Position numbers and translations under genes: made by a program
Notes under the pieces: generated by a model
What the model was told of the DNA's origin: nothing
The model's input: the letters and a program-made list of their open reading frames with translations, nothing else
Database searches by the model: none
From: Blasia pusilla
Lineage: Eukaryota; Marchantiophyta; Marchantiopsida; Blasiales
Direction: 5' to 3'
DNA: 64,000 bases
NCBI GenBank assembly: GCA_050084515.1
Contig: CM114271.1
Location: forward strand, 37,014,001 to 37,078,000
In this document: in pieces, positions 1 through 11,502 of the stretch
How the letters are laid out: every line of letters starts with the position of its first letter
Numbering within the stretch: position 1 is the first letter of the stretch

Positions 1-539
1 AATTGGTAATGATTTTGGATGCGGTGAGTATTGAATTACGTTCACATTGTCCATGCTTATGGTAGGCTAACTTCTTACCATCCAAGCTATGAAGATATGC
101 TTATAATGGAATCAACGACGGATCCCTACTTACAACTTTAGATTCATTATGAATTTAGCTCTCACTCAAGATGATATACAACCATTGGTGTTGGTAAATA
201 GGATGGGCAAATAAGGACAATGTTACCTATAGTAGTGATTGTTTTGGTATCTCGAGCTTTTCTTCAAGGAGGACCTAATATAGTACGGGGTGAGCAAACA
301 CATATGCTATTGGAGCCCAACGTCAACAAGCAAGAGCGGTTTGTAAAGTCTCCATATATATGAAAGTGATGGCTATAATGTTAGAGGCATTATAGAGATA
401 TATGTAATATCATTTTGGATTCAATCATACTCATAGCTTTTGAGTATGATTTTTTTCTTTTATCTTTTAAAGAGAAAATATAATATTTAACATAGAGATA
501 AAACATATCATTTTTTGGTGTTAGAGGGGGTATGCCTTC
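1..539. other. AT-rich DNA, no gene recognised
   Basis: No open frame, RNA gene or repeat structure could be supported here. It lies directly upstream of the decayed Gypsy 3' end and may be older sequence of the same element, but I could not align it convincingly. Confidence 0.4.
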
Positions 540-990
540 AAGATTCCTTATATTAGAGGGTCATGATGGTATCATTTAGAAAGATTACTTGCAGTTTTTG
601 TACCATGTCATCTTCTCACTGATGGGAATATTGATCCTAGTTTGGTAGTGGTTCCAACAACCTTGAGATATATGCCATGTGGGTCTCCTAGGGAAACAAC
701 CATGATGTTAGTCCATGATTGATGTTGTCTTCATTGACATTTCCTCTTGATTTGGTTCCTTATGAACATTGGATTTATCCTAGATGTTCCAATTTTTTAT
801 GGGTGGATTACAAGATGAATCTTGATATTATAGATTACATGAAGGCGACTAATGGTCAATGCGATGACAAAACAACCAATATCCTCATCTTAGAACCAAT
901 AATATGCATAATATCTATATTTGTTTTGTAGACTATAGGAAGTTAAAGAGACCTAACCACAATTTAGTGGGGAAATACCATGAAGTTACT
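540..990 (+). pseudogene. E0: very old 3' end of a PHD-bearing Gypsy element
   Basis: This stretch aligns base by base with the integrase C-terminus, PHD finger and 3' trailer of the elements at 26.87-27.31 kb (plus) and 33.86-34.33 kb (minus). Matching landmarks are the block before the PHD cysteines (about 560-690), the trailer around AAGGCGACTAA (about 842), and GACCTAACCAC near 950. It is riddled with transitions and indels and has no usable frame. It shows that this element family has a long history at this locus. No terminal a or b repeat could be recognised beyond it. Confidence 0.65.
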
Positions 991-2943
991 TGAAGGGAGA
1001 TTATACACTTGAGAAGACTCACTTAGGAGCCCATGTTTAGATATCCAAGTCAAAGAGTGAAATCCATTATACTATGCAGTGAAGCTATGCTTGAGTATTA
1101 AGCTTGGATACTCTTGTGTTAAAAATAGGTTATGATTGATATAAAAAATCACACATTTATACTTGGAGTATATTGATCTCATGTCTCTTTGTTAAGAGTA
1201 TGATATGTATGTTTATTATTTCTCGACTACATTTGGAATACATGCAATGCTAGAACATTATAAGGAAGTGTTTTTCATAGCTTCCGAAGCTAATTGGCTA
1301 TGAATGTTATGTAGCGATAAACTTCATTTCACTTTTAGAAGAGTGAAATTGGGTTTATAGCTATATGACATATTTATTTCTAAAGGGCATGTTTATTGGA
1401 TGTGTCTAGTCGTTTAGGTATAGATATTCTAAGATTCATAAGATAGATGGATATTAGATATGTCTCGATGACATCTGACATATGTTGGTTAATAATATGT
1501 ATTGGTAGAAGAAAAATCAAAAAAGGAGAAATACGGATACATATTATTAATGAAATATTTGTGGCCACGAAAATTTTTCTAGCAAGCTTTCCCTACTAGA
1601 TATTTTTGGGTGAATTTGTTTATATTTGAAATTTGATATTAAAATATTTTCATGCGGAGATTTCTTGCAAGCCAAAAAAGAAAGAACTACCTACTAAACC
1701 CCTTGGACATAGGTCATACTTTTGTATTTAAATTCGCAAGAAGCTTATATATATATGATCAAAATTTTTGAAAATAGTATAGTAAGAACTAGGAAATTTT
1801 CTTATCTTTTGCTTTAAGAAAAAGAATTTTTTCCCTCCTTGATTTGGGAAAAAAGAAATCCTCTTTTGCTTTTCCAACCCCCATCTATAAAAGAAAACTA
1901 TCCTTATCATTTTGAAAAAAATCCCACCATTCTCTTGTTCCTTTGTTTTTTACTCAAAGGTTCAATTTTCTTCCAAAATGGAGTTTATTTTCCCCTCCCA
2001 AATTTTTTTAAATATTTATGAAAAATTATATATAGGAAGAATAATTAATAGGAGGGAAACTAGAGAATTAAGTGGAGAAAAGGGGAAGTTCTAAATCTTG
2101 ATTATTTTAGGAATAAAAGGTAATACAAGGCCAAAAAATGATACTTATAATAAGCCTAATAAATGAGTAACTACCATATGAAGCCCTTAGATAGGTTTGG
2201 CTATCTTCTTGAATATTTAAATTATGGATTTTCATAACCAAGAAAATAATATAAATAAAATTTCAACATTGCAACCATGATTCATTAGTAATTAAAAAAT
2301 GCCACATGCTTGTTATAAATATTTTTTGTTTGATCAGGCCAACAATATGTTTGACCATTTGACATAAGCTGAATTTGTTAGATAATCTACATTCCTTCAT
2401 CCTTACAATTGATATATTTGAAACAAAGTGAACTTGTTATGAAGGGCCTCTACAAACAACTCCTTTATTTCTTCTTTTTTCCCTAGGTTCATCTAGCCTA
2501 TCAATTCAATTCGCAACTCACACTGTCGTCCCACACAAATTTCTTCCTTTCTCAAAGACAACACTCTAATTTAGATTGAGACCTTAGCAAACAACAATTT
2601 TGCAAAGCTAATGTTTCTTCTTGAGTCTAGTCGGAAAATAGAAGGGTATGCTTGTGAATTTTTCCAAAGTAAACTCATGCGATGATTATTTGTGGCATGA
2701 AAATGATGGAATCCGGATGGTCACGTCAACTTACAACCCATTCCCATGCACGACTAAACCTAAGTCCTCATATGATGTGATCATAGGATCACATCATATG
2801 AAGACCCAATCACATATAGCAACGAGCCTAGATCCTAATATGAATACCTCCAATGCGAACCCGCTTTTGTTAAAAATTAGTCAATTGACTCGAATTATAA
2901 GGACATTGTAAATTTGACTCCCAGATTTTGATCCGGTTAAAAG
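991..2943. other. AT-rich spacer, no gene recognised
   Basis: Strongly AT-rich with only short frames of no recognisable family. The one clear structure is the perfect inverted repeat at 2768-2801, listed separately. Nothing else could be supported. Confidence 0.4.
2768..2801. repeat. Perfect 15-bp inverted repeat, 4-nt loop
   Basis: Arms 2768-2782 and 2787-2801 are exact reverse complements around ATAG. It could be a MITE remnant or a cruciform-prone site. There is no adjacent gene for which it would be a terminator. Confidence 0.7.
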
Positions 2944-4700
2944 TTATGGATAATTTGATTTGAAAAATAAAAATAAAAATGATTTAATTAATTTAAAATT
3001 TCGGAGATAGGTGCGGGTGGGACCAGTTGTTAAGACGCAGCGTAGCAGGTACGGAGCTTGAGATGTACCGGTCACCGCGGTGGTCCGTGCACGTCGTATG
3101 CGACTCTGCGGTGCTGTGCTCTGCGCTTTGAAATGAGCTCCAAAACCCGTCCCGAGACCGACCGGCGATCGCTCCACCCTGACCGCCAGACTGCGGGAGA
3201 CTGACCCCCGGTAAATTAAGCATCTCGCCATCCATGGAGAGGATGGATGGATTCGGTGTATCCATCCTCTGGTTTGGGTAACCAGAGGATGAGTTAACCC
3301 CTGCAGGCTCCCCGTGGCATGAGAAACGGACGGACGCAAGATAAGGGCGGGAGCATTCCGTGAATGGAACTGCCGTTAACTATGGTAAGCGAACTCGACA
3401 GCTAAAGGAAGGAACGGATGTGCGCTAGACGAGTACGAAATGCGGTTAGGGTTGAGAGGAGGTACCGATTCCGATAAGCACGCGCGGGGCAGACAGAGGC
3501 ATGAGAGGACCACACGTCGAAATGTTGCCATCAGCAGTAATGCATCGTTGACAGTGGTGATAACGAAAAATAACCAACGGAATTGCCGGGGGACTGCATG
3601 CGGAAGTCGGGAATATTATTGCCTGCGCTTCCCTTGAACGGTGGCCAAACTCCGACAGCGAGAACGCAGAAGCCTATGATTCCTCGTTCATCGACACTAG
3701 AAGTTTTTCGGTTTTGCTGGACAGACGGAGAGATCCATCGTCAATCGTTTACCAACCGTACGTGAGGCTTCATCGTGAAGCCCCACGTAGTCCTCCTCAT
3801 TGAATGCTCGGTCGGGCAGGTTACACCCAATTTTTAACAATATACAATTATGATACATTCGCCAAAACCTACGCACAACAAAGATTCTTGACAGAAGGAC
3901 TAGAACCTTGAGCTGCGATACCTTCATCGCGAAAGTTAAGAGTTCTCCGGAATCCAGAAACTTCAGCCTGTCCTTTACAGGGCAACCGAGCCATGCTAGA
4001 TAGCCCTGAGGTCAAGCGCCAATGATGTGAGCGCGTCTCTTCCCAGCGATGTCACATCCCGTCTCCAACTCACAGGCCTTTCACGTACGCATCCTGCGTA
4101 GAAAAGCAGGCGCTCTTGCGCAACGACTCCGGAATGCTCTAGGCATCCCCTAGCGAAACCGAACTCTACGACACGGAACAGGGACCACAAGCCCTTGAGG
4201 CACAGGCACCAACCAACCAACCAATCATCCCAGAGATCCACTACCCTCCCGAGTGTCGCGCTCTCTCTCTCGCTCGCTCGCCCTACTTCGTCTGACCTTT
4301 TCCTTTCGCTCGACCTCATCTCGTCTGGCTCCAACTTCGAAACGAAACGAGACCTTTCGCTTTTGTCCCCGCCTCTTCGTCCCCACTCCCAAAAGAGGGA
4401 GAGGCAGGTTTGCAGTGTGCGCTAGAAACCATATGAAGTCCGCCCGTCTCACCAGTCGAGTGGGTTGGTGACCTGTAACAAGACCACTGCCCGTGTGGGA
4501 GAATATGAGTTCACCTTGCGTCATGCTCCACTGCTGGCAGCCATCATGTTTCCTTGTCGCGTCTCTTTCCACCGGTTACATATGCAAAGGCCGTACACTT
4601 CCAGCGACGGCCTCGGACGGACGGACGGACAGACACTGCGACTTTCGTACAGGGGACGGGCTACTTTGTCCGGTTTTCGTCCCGTCTATTGGGCTTAATT
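2944..4700. other. GC-rich block without a recognised gene
   Basis: Base composition switches abruptly from AT-rich to GC-rich near 2995 and back near 4690. Several short frames run through it but none resembles a known family. Two hairpins stand out: 3263-3291 (perfect 12-bp arms, 5-nt loop) and 3759-3789 (14-bp arms with one mismatch, 3-nt loop). It could be an organelle-derived insert, a structured RNA locus or a fossil gene. I cannot decide from the sequence. Confidence 0.4.
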
Positions 4701-5732
4701 TAGTAGTAATTTAATATTGATGGTTCGTATGATATGACTATGATATAGTTGTATTCTTAATATTTTTGAGGCGAGTTTAGCAAATCTTAAACTGCAAAAG
4801 ACACATAGGACAATTTTAGTACCTAGTGTGGCGGCCCCAAAAGTGGGGTGGGGTATACGTAGAAAAAAAAAACCCGAAAATGTAAGTGTACATGTACATT
4901 ACAAAAGAAAGTGTCCTATTTGCAGACTTTGCGTAGAAAATTAAATGGTATTTCGGTGTGGAGATTCCCATCGCACAACCATGGCAAGGCACTACATCGC
5001 TCGCGATTCAATCTCTCTATGAACAGTTTCTTGCCTCTCAAATGTATTGCATGCATGACACCGCTTTATGTACAAGCTAACTCTTACTAGGAGAACTGTT
5101 GTTGCCTATTTTGGAGGTAAGAAAGTGGAAATTGCAATGGAGGACTATGTAAGACTCTAACACCTTCACCAAGATCAAACATAGTGGGAGATTAATCTAG
5201 GGACCCACAATAAAAAAAGTTAAATTTGTGTCTAGTCTTCAATACAAACCGAGAGACCAATTTTGTGGCGGTGTATAGTTGTCTTCAATCCAAGGGATAC
5301 ACTACTTATGCCTTCCATACAAACCACGGGAGACACTAATGGGAGTCTTCAATCCAAGAGAGACACTACGTAGGCCTTCGATACAAAAAATAGGAGACAC
5401 TACGTATAGCATGGGAAAGTATATCATATACTAATTGGAGAACATACTATACTAATCCGATGGGTATGCTGTAATTATGTAATGCTGATTGTAATGGTTG
5501 AATTTACATAATACGACATACAAAGGATGCTACAATATAAAACTAATCAATACAAAACTTTATAATAATAGACACAAAACCTCTTCTAATGAAGATTGAG
5601 GTTCCAATATGTGATAGACCACGGATAAATTGACAAATTAGTAACGGCGGCCACAACAAGACTTCAATACAAATCCGCGCAGTCTTGGCAAGTGACCGAA
5701 AATCTGAGTTCTATCGGTCCTAAGCTGAAAAT
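4701..5732. other. Spacer left of the inversion breakpoint
   Basis: No gene recognised. A short degenerate tandem repeat at about 5220-5405 has a unit near 60 bp built on CTTCAATCCAAG and GAGACACTAC, present about three times. The block ends where E1 begins, at the left inversion breakpoint. Confidence 0.45.
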
Positions 5733-6560
5733 CTATTTCAAGCAGTTCAGGTCCATCGCCTGACCCAAGACATGACTTCGTGATGCCTCTGATAGTGAAG
5801 GTATTGTCGTCACTCCGGTAGGGAATCCCATCGCTCGCTCTTGCCCATCGGCGTTGGGCTCCACCAACCTCTGTACTTGGTCATCCCAAACCAAGCCACG
5901 TCCGGCCTCCTTGAATGCATAGGAAGCAAGAAAACTCACAAATATGGGAAAGGCTTCCCGTGGCATGCCAATCCTGTTGACCACAGTCAACGGCGATCGA
6001 TCATCGTGCCTCACTACCTGGATCCAAAATAGAATCCACCAACAAATCGGAGGGGCGCTCCACTCTAGCATACGCCCTCGCAAAACCTCATGTGGGACCA
6101 AGTTGGTCCACCAAAGACGCGGGCGGTGTGCTCTAGAACCGCACTCATGCTTGCAAAACAACCGCTAAACCAGTGATGATCCCTCCAAAGAGATCCAGCA
6201 CGCGAATACCCTTCTTTGGGATGCACCACACAATCGGGGTGGTGTCCAAAGGGGTCATAGCAGCACTCGTGGCTACCTCGGGTTCCTCTGACCCGTCACG
6301 CTCTGAGCCCATATATGGCTCCCAAGTCTCCATCGTGACTACGATAGGACTCTTTGGCGCGGTTGTTGGTGGTTGCTATGCTGCAACCCCATCTCAGACA
6401 ACAGAAATCTCATCTCCACGTGAAGTACCCAGAACCACGCTCGATGTTGTGGCTACCATCTCCTGGCGTACCTACAAAACATCCCAAGAAGTTCAAGGAT
6501 GTCTCTTCCGATCACCCCTAGTGTGTCGATCTCCTCGGATCTCGCCCCCAGCCACTGCCT
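5733..6560 (-). pseudogene. E1 DNMT3/DRM-like methyltransferase, core deleted
   Basis: The minus strand encodes motif I (VLDLFGG, about 6184-6220), then jumps straight to motif VIII (HRPRLWW, about 6107-6125), a target-recognition region, and motifs IX-X (ERAMGFP, then a SHVLGQAM block, about 5760-5840). The motif order and the GFP...LG(Q/R) ending are those of the DNMT3/DRM branch. About 0.5 kb carrying the catalytic PCQ and ENV motifs is missing relative to E3, so this copy cannot methylate. Between 6300 and 6560, upstream of motif I, lies a segment that in E3 sits between DNMT and RT. In-frame stops and frameshifts are present. Confidence 0.8.
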
Positions 6561-6903
6561 CAACCCCACCTCGTCTGCACATGCTCATCATATAAACGTC
6601 GAAGCTCCTCACTCGAGCCCCACAACGGCACCTCTCCTCCACGGAATGATGCAGTTATCATAAGACTCCTCTCCCTAGAAGTGGCAGGCACACGGATATC
6701 CTCTGCATGGACATGCCCCTCAATCAAATCAGAAGGCCACGTGATGGCACTGCTAAATGTTGCTAAAGTCGCCATCTCTCCAAGCCGTCGCTCTATCATT
6801 CCACCTATGAATTGAACAGGTAATGAATTCGTACATCACCGGACTGCCATCCTGGTCTGTAGGACGCTGACTCCTCCCAGTAATCTAGGGAAAATCCCAT
6901 TGG

Positions 6904-7545
6904 TTACAACATTGCTCCACCAACCAAAATGTTGTAGGACTCTACATCGATCACTATCGCCTTGGCTCGCACCACAGACTCATCTATAGGATGTCCTGGG
7001 TGAATCCTCACCACAATCTCATGTGGGGTGATATATTGTGTGGTACTCGCTCCATCCAAGGATGTTTGTATCTGGAATGGATAACGCTCCACATCGGCTC
7101 TCGTCAAGCACAATCCTCTGAATGACGCTTTCCCCAACATTAGGGGTTGCGCTCCTGAATCCAACAAGACGAGTTGCGGACTAAAAGCTCTACCTCTTGA
7201 ACTCACCAACTGAAAGATCTCTCCCCAGTTATCCAGTGAAACAACGCCACGAGAAGCCATGGCACGCTCTATCACGGCTCTAGCGAGCATCTTGGCCATC
7301 CTAGCAGCCGCAGGCCGCCATGAATCTGACGTGAACGGCCTGAGCGTCAAATCTAAGGGCAGGTCCATCACCTCCTCTCCAATCACCTCTAAACGTGATG
7401 CAAAAAATCCAACGCCACGCTCACATAGCATAGCGGCCAGTCGAAAAACCTCGGCGGGCGTACCTCCCAACGTCATAACATCGAAAGCAGAAAACAAAGG
7501 AGTGCGGTACACAACAGTGGCCGCCACCAACAACGTGCCCGACAC
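6904..7545 (-). CDS. E1 retroviral-type aspartic protease
   Basis: A 213-residue open frame carries LLDSGAQPLMLGKASF, with the DSG active-site triad (about 7158-7170) in a typical pepsin-like strand-turn. Retroelement proteases act as dimers and process the gag-pol polyprotein. It lies downstream of gag and upstream of the DNMT, the same order as in E2 and E3. The frame is part of a longer polyprotein, so the ATG at its start is probably not a true initiation site. It is the best-preserved frame of E1; E3 has DSR at the same place and so a damaged active site. Confidence 0.75.
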   Translation of the reverse strand: MSGTLLVAATVVYRTPLFSAFDVMTLGGTPAEVFRLAAMLCERGVGFFASRLEVIGEEVMDLPLDLTLRPFTSDSWRPAAARMAKMLARAVIERAMASRGVVSLDNWGEIFQLVSSRGRAFSPQLVLLDSGAQPLMLGKASFRGLCLTRADVERYPFQIQTSLDGASTTQYITPHEIVVRIHPGHPIDESVVRAKAIVIDVESYNILVGGAML

Positions 7546-8104
7546 ATGCTCCTCCTAAGCATCAACAATAGGAGTCGTTGCACTCGTTTCTCCCATCGCC
7601 CTCCGTGCTTGCACACCAATAACATACCAACTCTCCCGAAACTCTGATGAGGACCCATCGATGGGGTCCTCATCACCTTAGACAATGTGGAAGACTGAGG
7701 AAGCCTAGTCTGTTTCTTGGCTTCCCCTGGATGTGGATCCAATTATGCAACTGCTCCACGTATCACAACTAGGCGGCCTCCATCTGGGCAACCCCGCACA
7801 TCCATCCAAGATCCTCCATATCTTTGGCTGCTCCATATGATGTCGATGCCACGGATACGACATCGAGTAATCTCAATGCCATAGCGGAAATCTGCTCATG
7901 TAGCTGCTGTATCTGAGCAACCATCCCAACCTCATGCTCGGCATCTCCCTCGACGCGTCTAGGTGGTGGGACTCTACCTCCTCCACGGGAAACTCCATCA
8001 CCCTAGCGGGCAACTCCAGCTCCTCGTTCCCCAACGGGACCACCTGGTGCATGATCTCTAGGCCCACCCGGACTGGCTACTCGCTCAGATGCCCTCTCCG
8101 GCCC

Positions 8105-9307
8105 TCACTCCGGACGTAACTCATGGTGTAAACTGAAACACCTGGTGTGTGTGTGACCATACCTCTGACAATAGTCACATTGATAACCTCCTCGTGTAGT
8201 ACCATCTCCTCCTCCATGTTGGGGCACATGTCCATGACCCTTATGAGTGCAATCATGCTGATGATGGGCTCCATCACATGACCAATAAGTAATCGTAGGC
8301 GGCTGCCGCATATGAAGAAGCAGGTCTTTGTGGCATGGCCTCCCGATATCCTCCTTGAGCTCATGGTGCCACAATCGACCTATCTCGGAGTCCACGTTGC
8401 TGCACTCGTGATGCAGGCAATCGTGACTGCTCTCGCCCAGAACCCATGGTGGCTACGCTCTCCTCCGCCATGTTGCGCTCAATGTTCTTGGCGGTCCTAA
8501 AAACATCTCTCAACGTAGATGAGGTTTTCATAAGAAGTACCCCCTCCCACAACCGTGTCCGCAGGGTCCTGTCCAGTATCCAACCCGTGTCCGTAGGATC
8601 CGGTCTATACCATGACTGGATAGCCTGAGCCTCTATCACCCCCTGAGGGACGTTGATCAACCGACGCAAGCGAGTGCAAGCCTCACGCAAACTCTCACCT
8701 GGGCGCCTGTGGAAGTCGTGGATGCTCCGCAACTTCTCCGTCCGTACCCCGTGGTAGCTCGTCCTCAACTCAGCAAAGAACTCAACCACGAGGTTGAATT
8801 TGGGACAAACCCGACTAGACGGTGCAACTTCCCCAGTGCGAGTTACCCCATCGTCCTCTTCCACTAGTGATGTCTTCCTTTGAGTAAAACATCATTGGTG
8901 GAAGAGGAAGTAGCCTCTCCTGACTCCTCCTCCTCATCTGGGAACGACTCCGTCCATGGCACATCGTGTGGGTCATAGTAGAGTCGCCATGCCTCAATCT
9001 CTTGGGCATATATGTGGGAGAACTCATGGTAATCGTCCATGGGTGCCCCCTCTAAATGCTAGAATATACCATTCCATGATGTAAACGGGTTGAACTCTCT
9101 AGAGTTCCTAGCCCGTTGTGAGTTGCACGAACTCCTAAACTCCGCGATGAAGTTGTTCATCTCTATTGTGCCTACTGCACCTGAGAACCTATGCGGTCCT
9201 CTATCCCGGTCGTCCATCTTGTATGCCCAAGCAATAGGACTACTCAACGTGAGTGGCAAAGCACTACTCAAATCCTCTACGTCATCCTCCTCGTCTGAAG
9301 ATGACAA
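8105..9307 (-). pseudogene. E1 gag with zinc knuckle
   Basis: The N-terminal part (about 9059-9307) and the retrotransposon-gag core (about 8361-8864, with EFFAELRTSYHGVRTEKL and ESLREACTRLRRLI) match E2 and E3 gag. A CX2CX4HX4C zinc knuckle (CDYCQRYGHTHTRC, about 8110-8190) follows for RNA binding. Gag packages the element RNA into virus-like particles. The frame is broken between the parts, so it is a pseudogene. Its start overlaps the upstream duplication (9341 onward). Confidence 0.8.
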
Positions 9308-9340
9308 AGAAGGAGGTCGAGATGGTCCCGTACGTGGAGA

Positions 9341-11502
9341 CCCTCGAAACCTCGCGCCACTCCGCGTAAATCCTCTAGAGCTACTCTCCGGTCCTCCACC
9401 TCGCCTCTCGAAGTCCCAAAAGGACGCCGTTATGACCCTCGTGCCCCCCTCACACGATCACTCTCAACCTCGCGAGTAATCATGCAATCACTCAATCTAA
9501 CATGCGGCACTCAAGCTACACTCTCTCACCAAGATGTGTGTTGTGCGGCAACAAGCGACGTGGTGCGGAAAATCAACTGATCTATAGTCTTATCGATAAA
9601 CCATCCTCAACTATGGACATCCCACACAGGTCTATGTCCCCTCAACCCATACGTCATCAATGCTCTCAACATCAGCACGAAACCCAATATCCTAAATAAC
9701 TTCCCAATACCCAAAATTCCCTCACACGTGCAGGGTAAGAGACTAGAATGGATAACCTGACAATAATGTCGATGTCGCTCCTCGGCAACTGCAAATCTCG
9801 ACCCCAACTCGATCGTGAAGACAACTCCTCCAATCAGCTAGTCGTACTCCTCTCGTACTAACGGTCCTCAAACCTCCTCAATATGCGGTGCGGATCCATC
9901 GGTACGGTGCGGCACTGGTGGCACTCAAGGGCTACAGAACGGCACGGCACTCGATAATGGAATGCAGCACTACGCGGCATATCCTCCTCAATCAGCAATA
10001 CACATGCTCTGCTCCTTAGTGAAGGAGCGGCTCCACGATCGAGACGGTGCGGTGCGGCACGGCGCGGAAATTGGTAGCACGTTGCGGCTACAGGTGTCAC
10101 GAGCACGGTACTCGATTGTCCTCGAGCGGCTACCAATCACAACATAGGATAATGAAATGAAAACTCAAACACCATAACCCAAGTTTACATATCATCATTG
10201 GTTGATGACAAAATTGCGATGACAGTGGTGACCAAAATAAAGTACGTGGTGTCGGCACAAGTGAGAGAATCAACGGTCGTCGTGGAAGACCCTCCACTCC
10301 GTAATGGCGGCAATGACAACCAAGGGTGGACAACGGCCGAATGAGACTCTGAGCAGTGCTAGGCGGCGGCCGACGGTGGACGGTGGACCATTGACGGTGA
10401 TGGCGGACCGTTGACGGTTGACCATTGACGGTGACTATGACGGCGACGGCCGCCGCCCGCGCGGCGGCTGGTTTAGGGTTTGAATAATTTTACCCTAAAA
10501 ATCGCCTAGCAATGGCAATTTGCAAGATTGACCATAACTTTTTTGTCGCAACTCCAAATCATGCATAGTCTATTGCACAACATGCAAAACTTTACGATCT
10601 ACAACGATATAAAAAATATTTTGAATCAGAAATTCCAGTAAAAACCGACATGGACTGTCGTAAAGCCCAACGTCTCTTTCTCCTACACAAAATTTGGCAG
10701 CGCTTCCGCGCTAATTTCTCCCAACGAAATTGTAAAATATGTGAAAACAAAAATCAACAAGCTACATGGTGCTCCCGAGAGCACCGGCATGGGAAAATTT
10801 GCCCCCATACTCAATCCCTATCAAAAATTGGGTTGCGCTTCCGCGCGCCAATCTTCCACAGGAAAAATCGGCAAAGGAAACATAAAAAATGAGCTGCTCC
10901 GGTGAGCACTCCCATAAACCGTTGAACAAGGAATACGATCCCCAACCTGAAAAACCAGCGAGTGACTAGCGAGCCCAACCCGAAAAACCAACGAGTGACT
11001 AGCGAGCTCCTCTATGGAGCGCTTTCACTCATCTCATTCTCTCTTTGAAAATCAAGATCCAATCTCTCTCAATGTCAACCAAACCCACTCTCCTAATGAG
11101 AGGCTTGGGTTACACACACAAGGCAAGCAAGACCATAGCTCCGTTGCCCCATGCCAAAAGGTTCAACAAAGTGAGAATGAGCTCTCTAACTCTCTCTCCT
11201 TGAGGTATACCCCTCCCCTCTCCCAAGAACTCTCCATGGTAACCTATGCTCCCAAGTCACCCCCTTGGCTCTTGACCTGGTGTAGGAGGTCAAGGGCTAC
11301 TTACCAAAAATATAAAGTCGACCATATACTCAAATGGTACTTTCCTAAAATAGTAAGTTCCTCAATATGGCTCCAAATGAGCCGAAACGAAGGGGAAACG
11401 TGCTCGGGCCTCAACACGTTATCCTCGACCTCTTGAGCCTGTCCTCCACTACTTGTGAAGGCGTTCTACTATATCTCAACGATCTATCCTAAAGACGTGA
11501 CA
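9341..11502 (-). repeat. E1 5' tandem duplication, inner copy
   Basis: This unit runs (minus strand) from a copy of terminal repeat a (11048-11502) through the long leader into the gag start. It is repeated, by eye at roughly 90% identity, as 11503-13606. The junction at 11502/11503 joins the TGTCAC tip of repeat a to gag sequence (CTCGAAACCTCGC). E1 therefore has two tandem a-leader-gag-start modules at its 5' end. E3 has one. Confidence 0.8.
11048..11502 (-). repeat. E1 extra internal copy of terminal repeat a
   Basis: It has the TGTCACG start and the GATAGATCG block of repeat a and ends near TCTTTG at 11047. It is about 60 bp shorter than the a copies at 13089-13606 and 27444-27960. The bases beside its TGTCAC tip (TCCTCGAAA) do not match those beside the E1 3' end at 28070, so this is not E1's terminus but an internal duplicate. 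Confidence 0.75.

Noticed and set aside
719-931. Small protein gene
   Set aside because: It lies inside the decayed PHD element and has no similarity of its own.
3300-3700. Ribosomal RNA fragment
   Set aside because: GC-rich and structured, but none of the universal 18S or 26S blocks I know could be found on either strand.
3750-3795. Group II intron domain V, because CCTCACGTACGGTT occurs on the minus strand
   Set aside because: Only the 3' half fits. The AGC triad, the bulge and the GAAA-type tetraloop of domain V are missing, and no maturase frame is near. A simple hairpin explains it.
4195-4700. Overlapping Ser/Arg-rich frames as a gene
   Set aside because: Several frames on both strands are open only because of the GC-rich, CTC-repeat-like composition.
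10365-10465. CRISPR-like array
   Set aside because: The repeats are degenerate, without unique spacers, and recur in the same leader position of other copies; a minisatellite.
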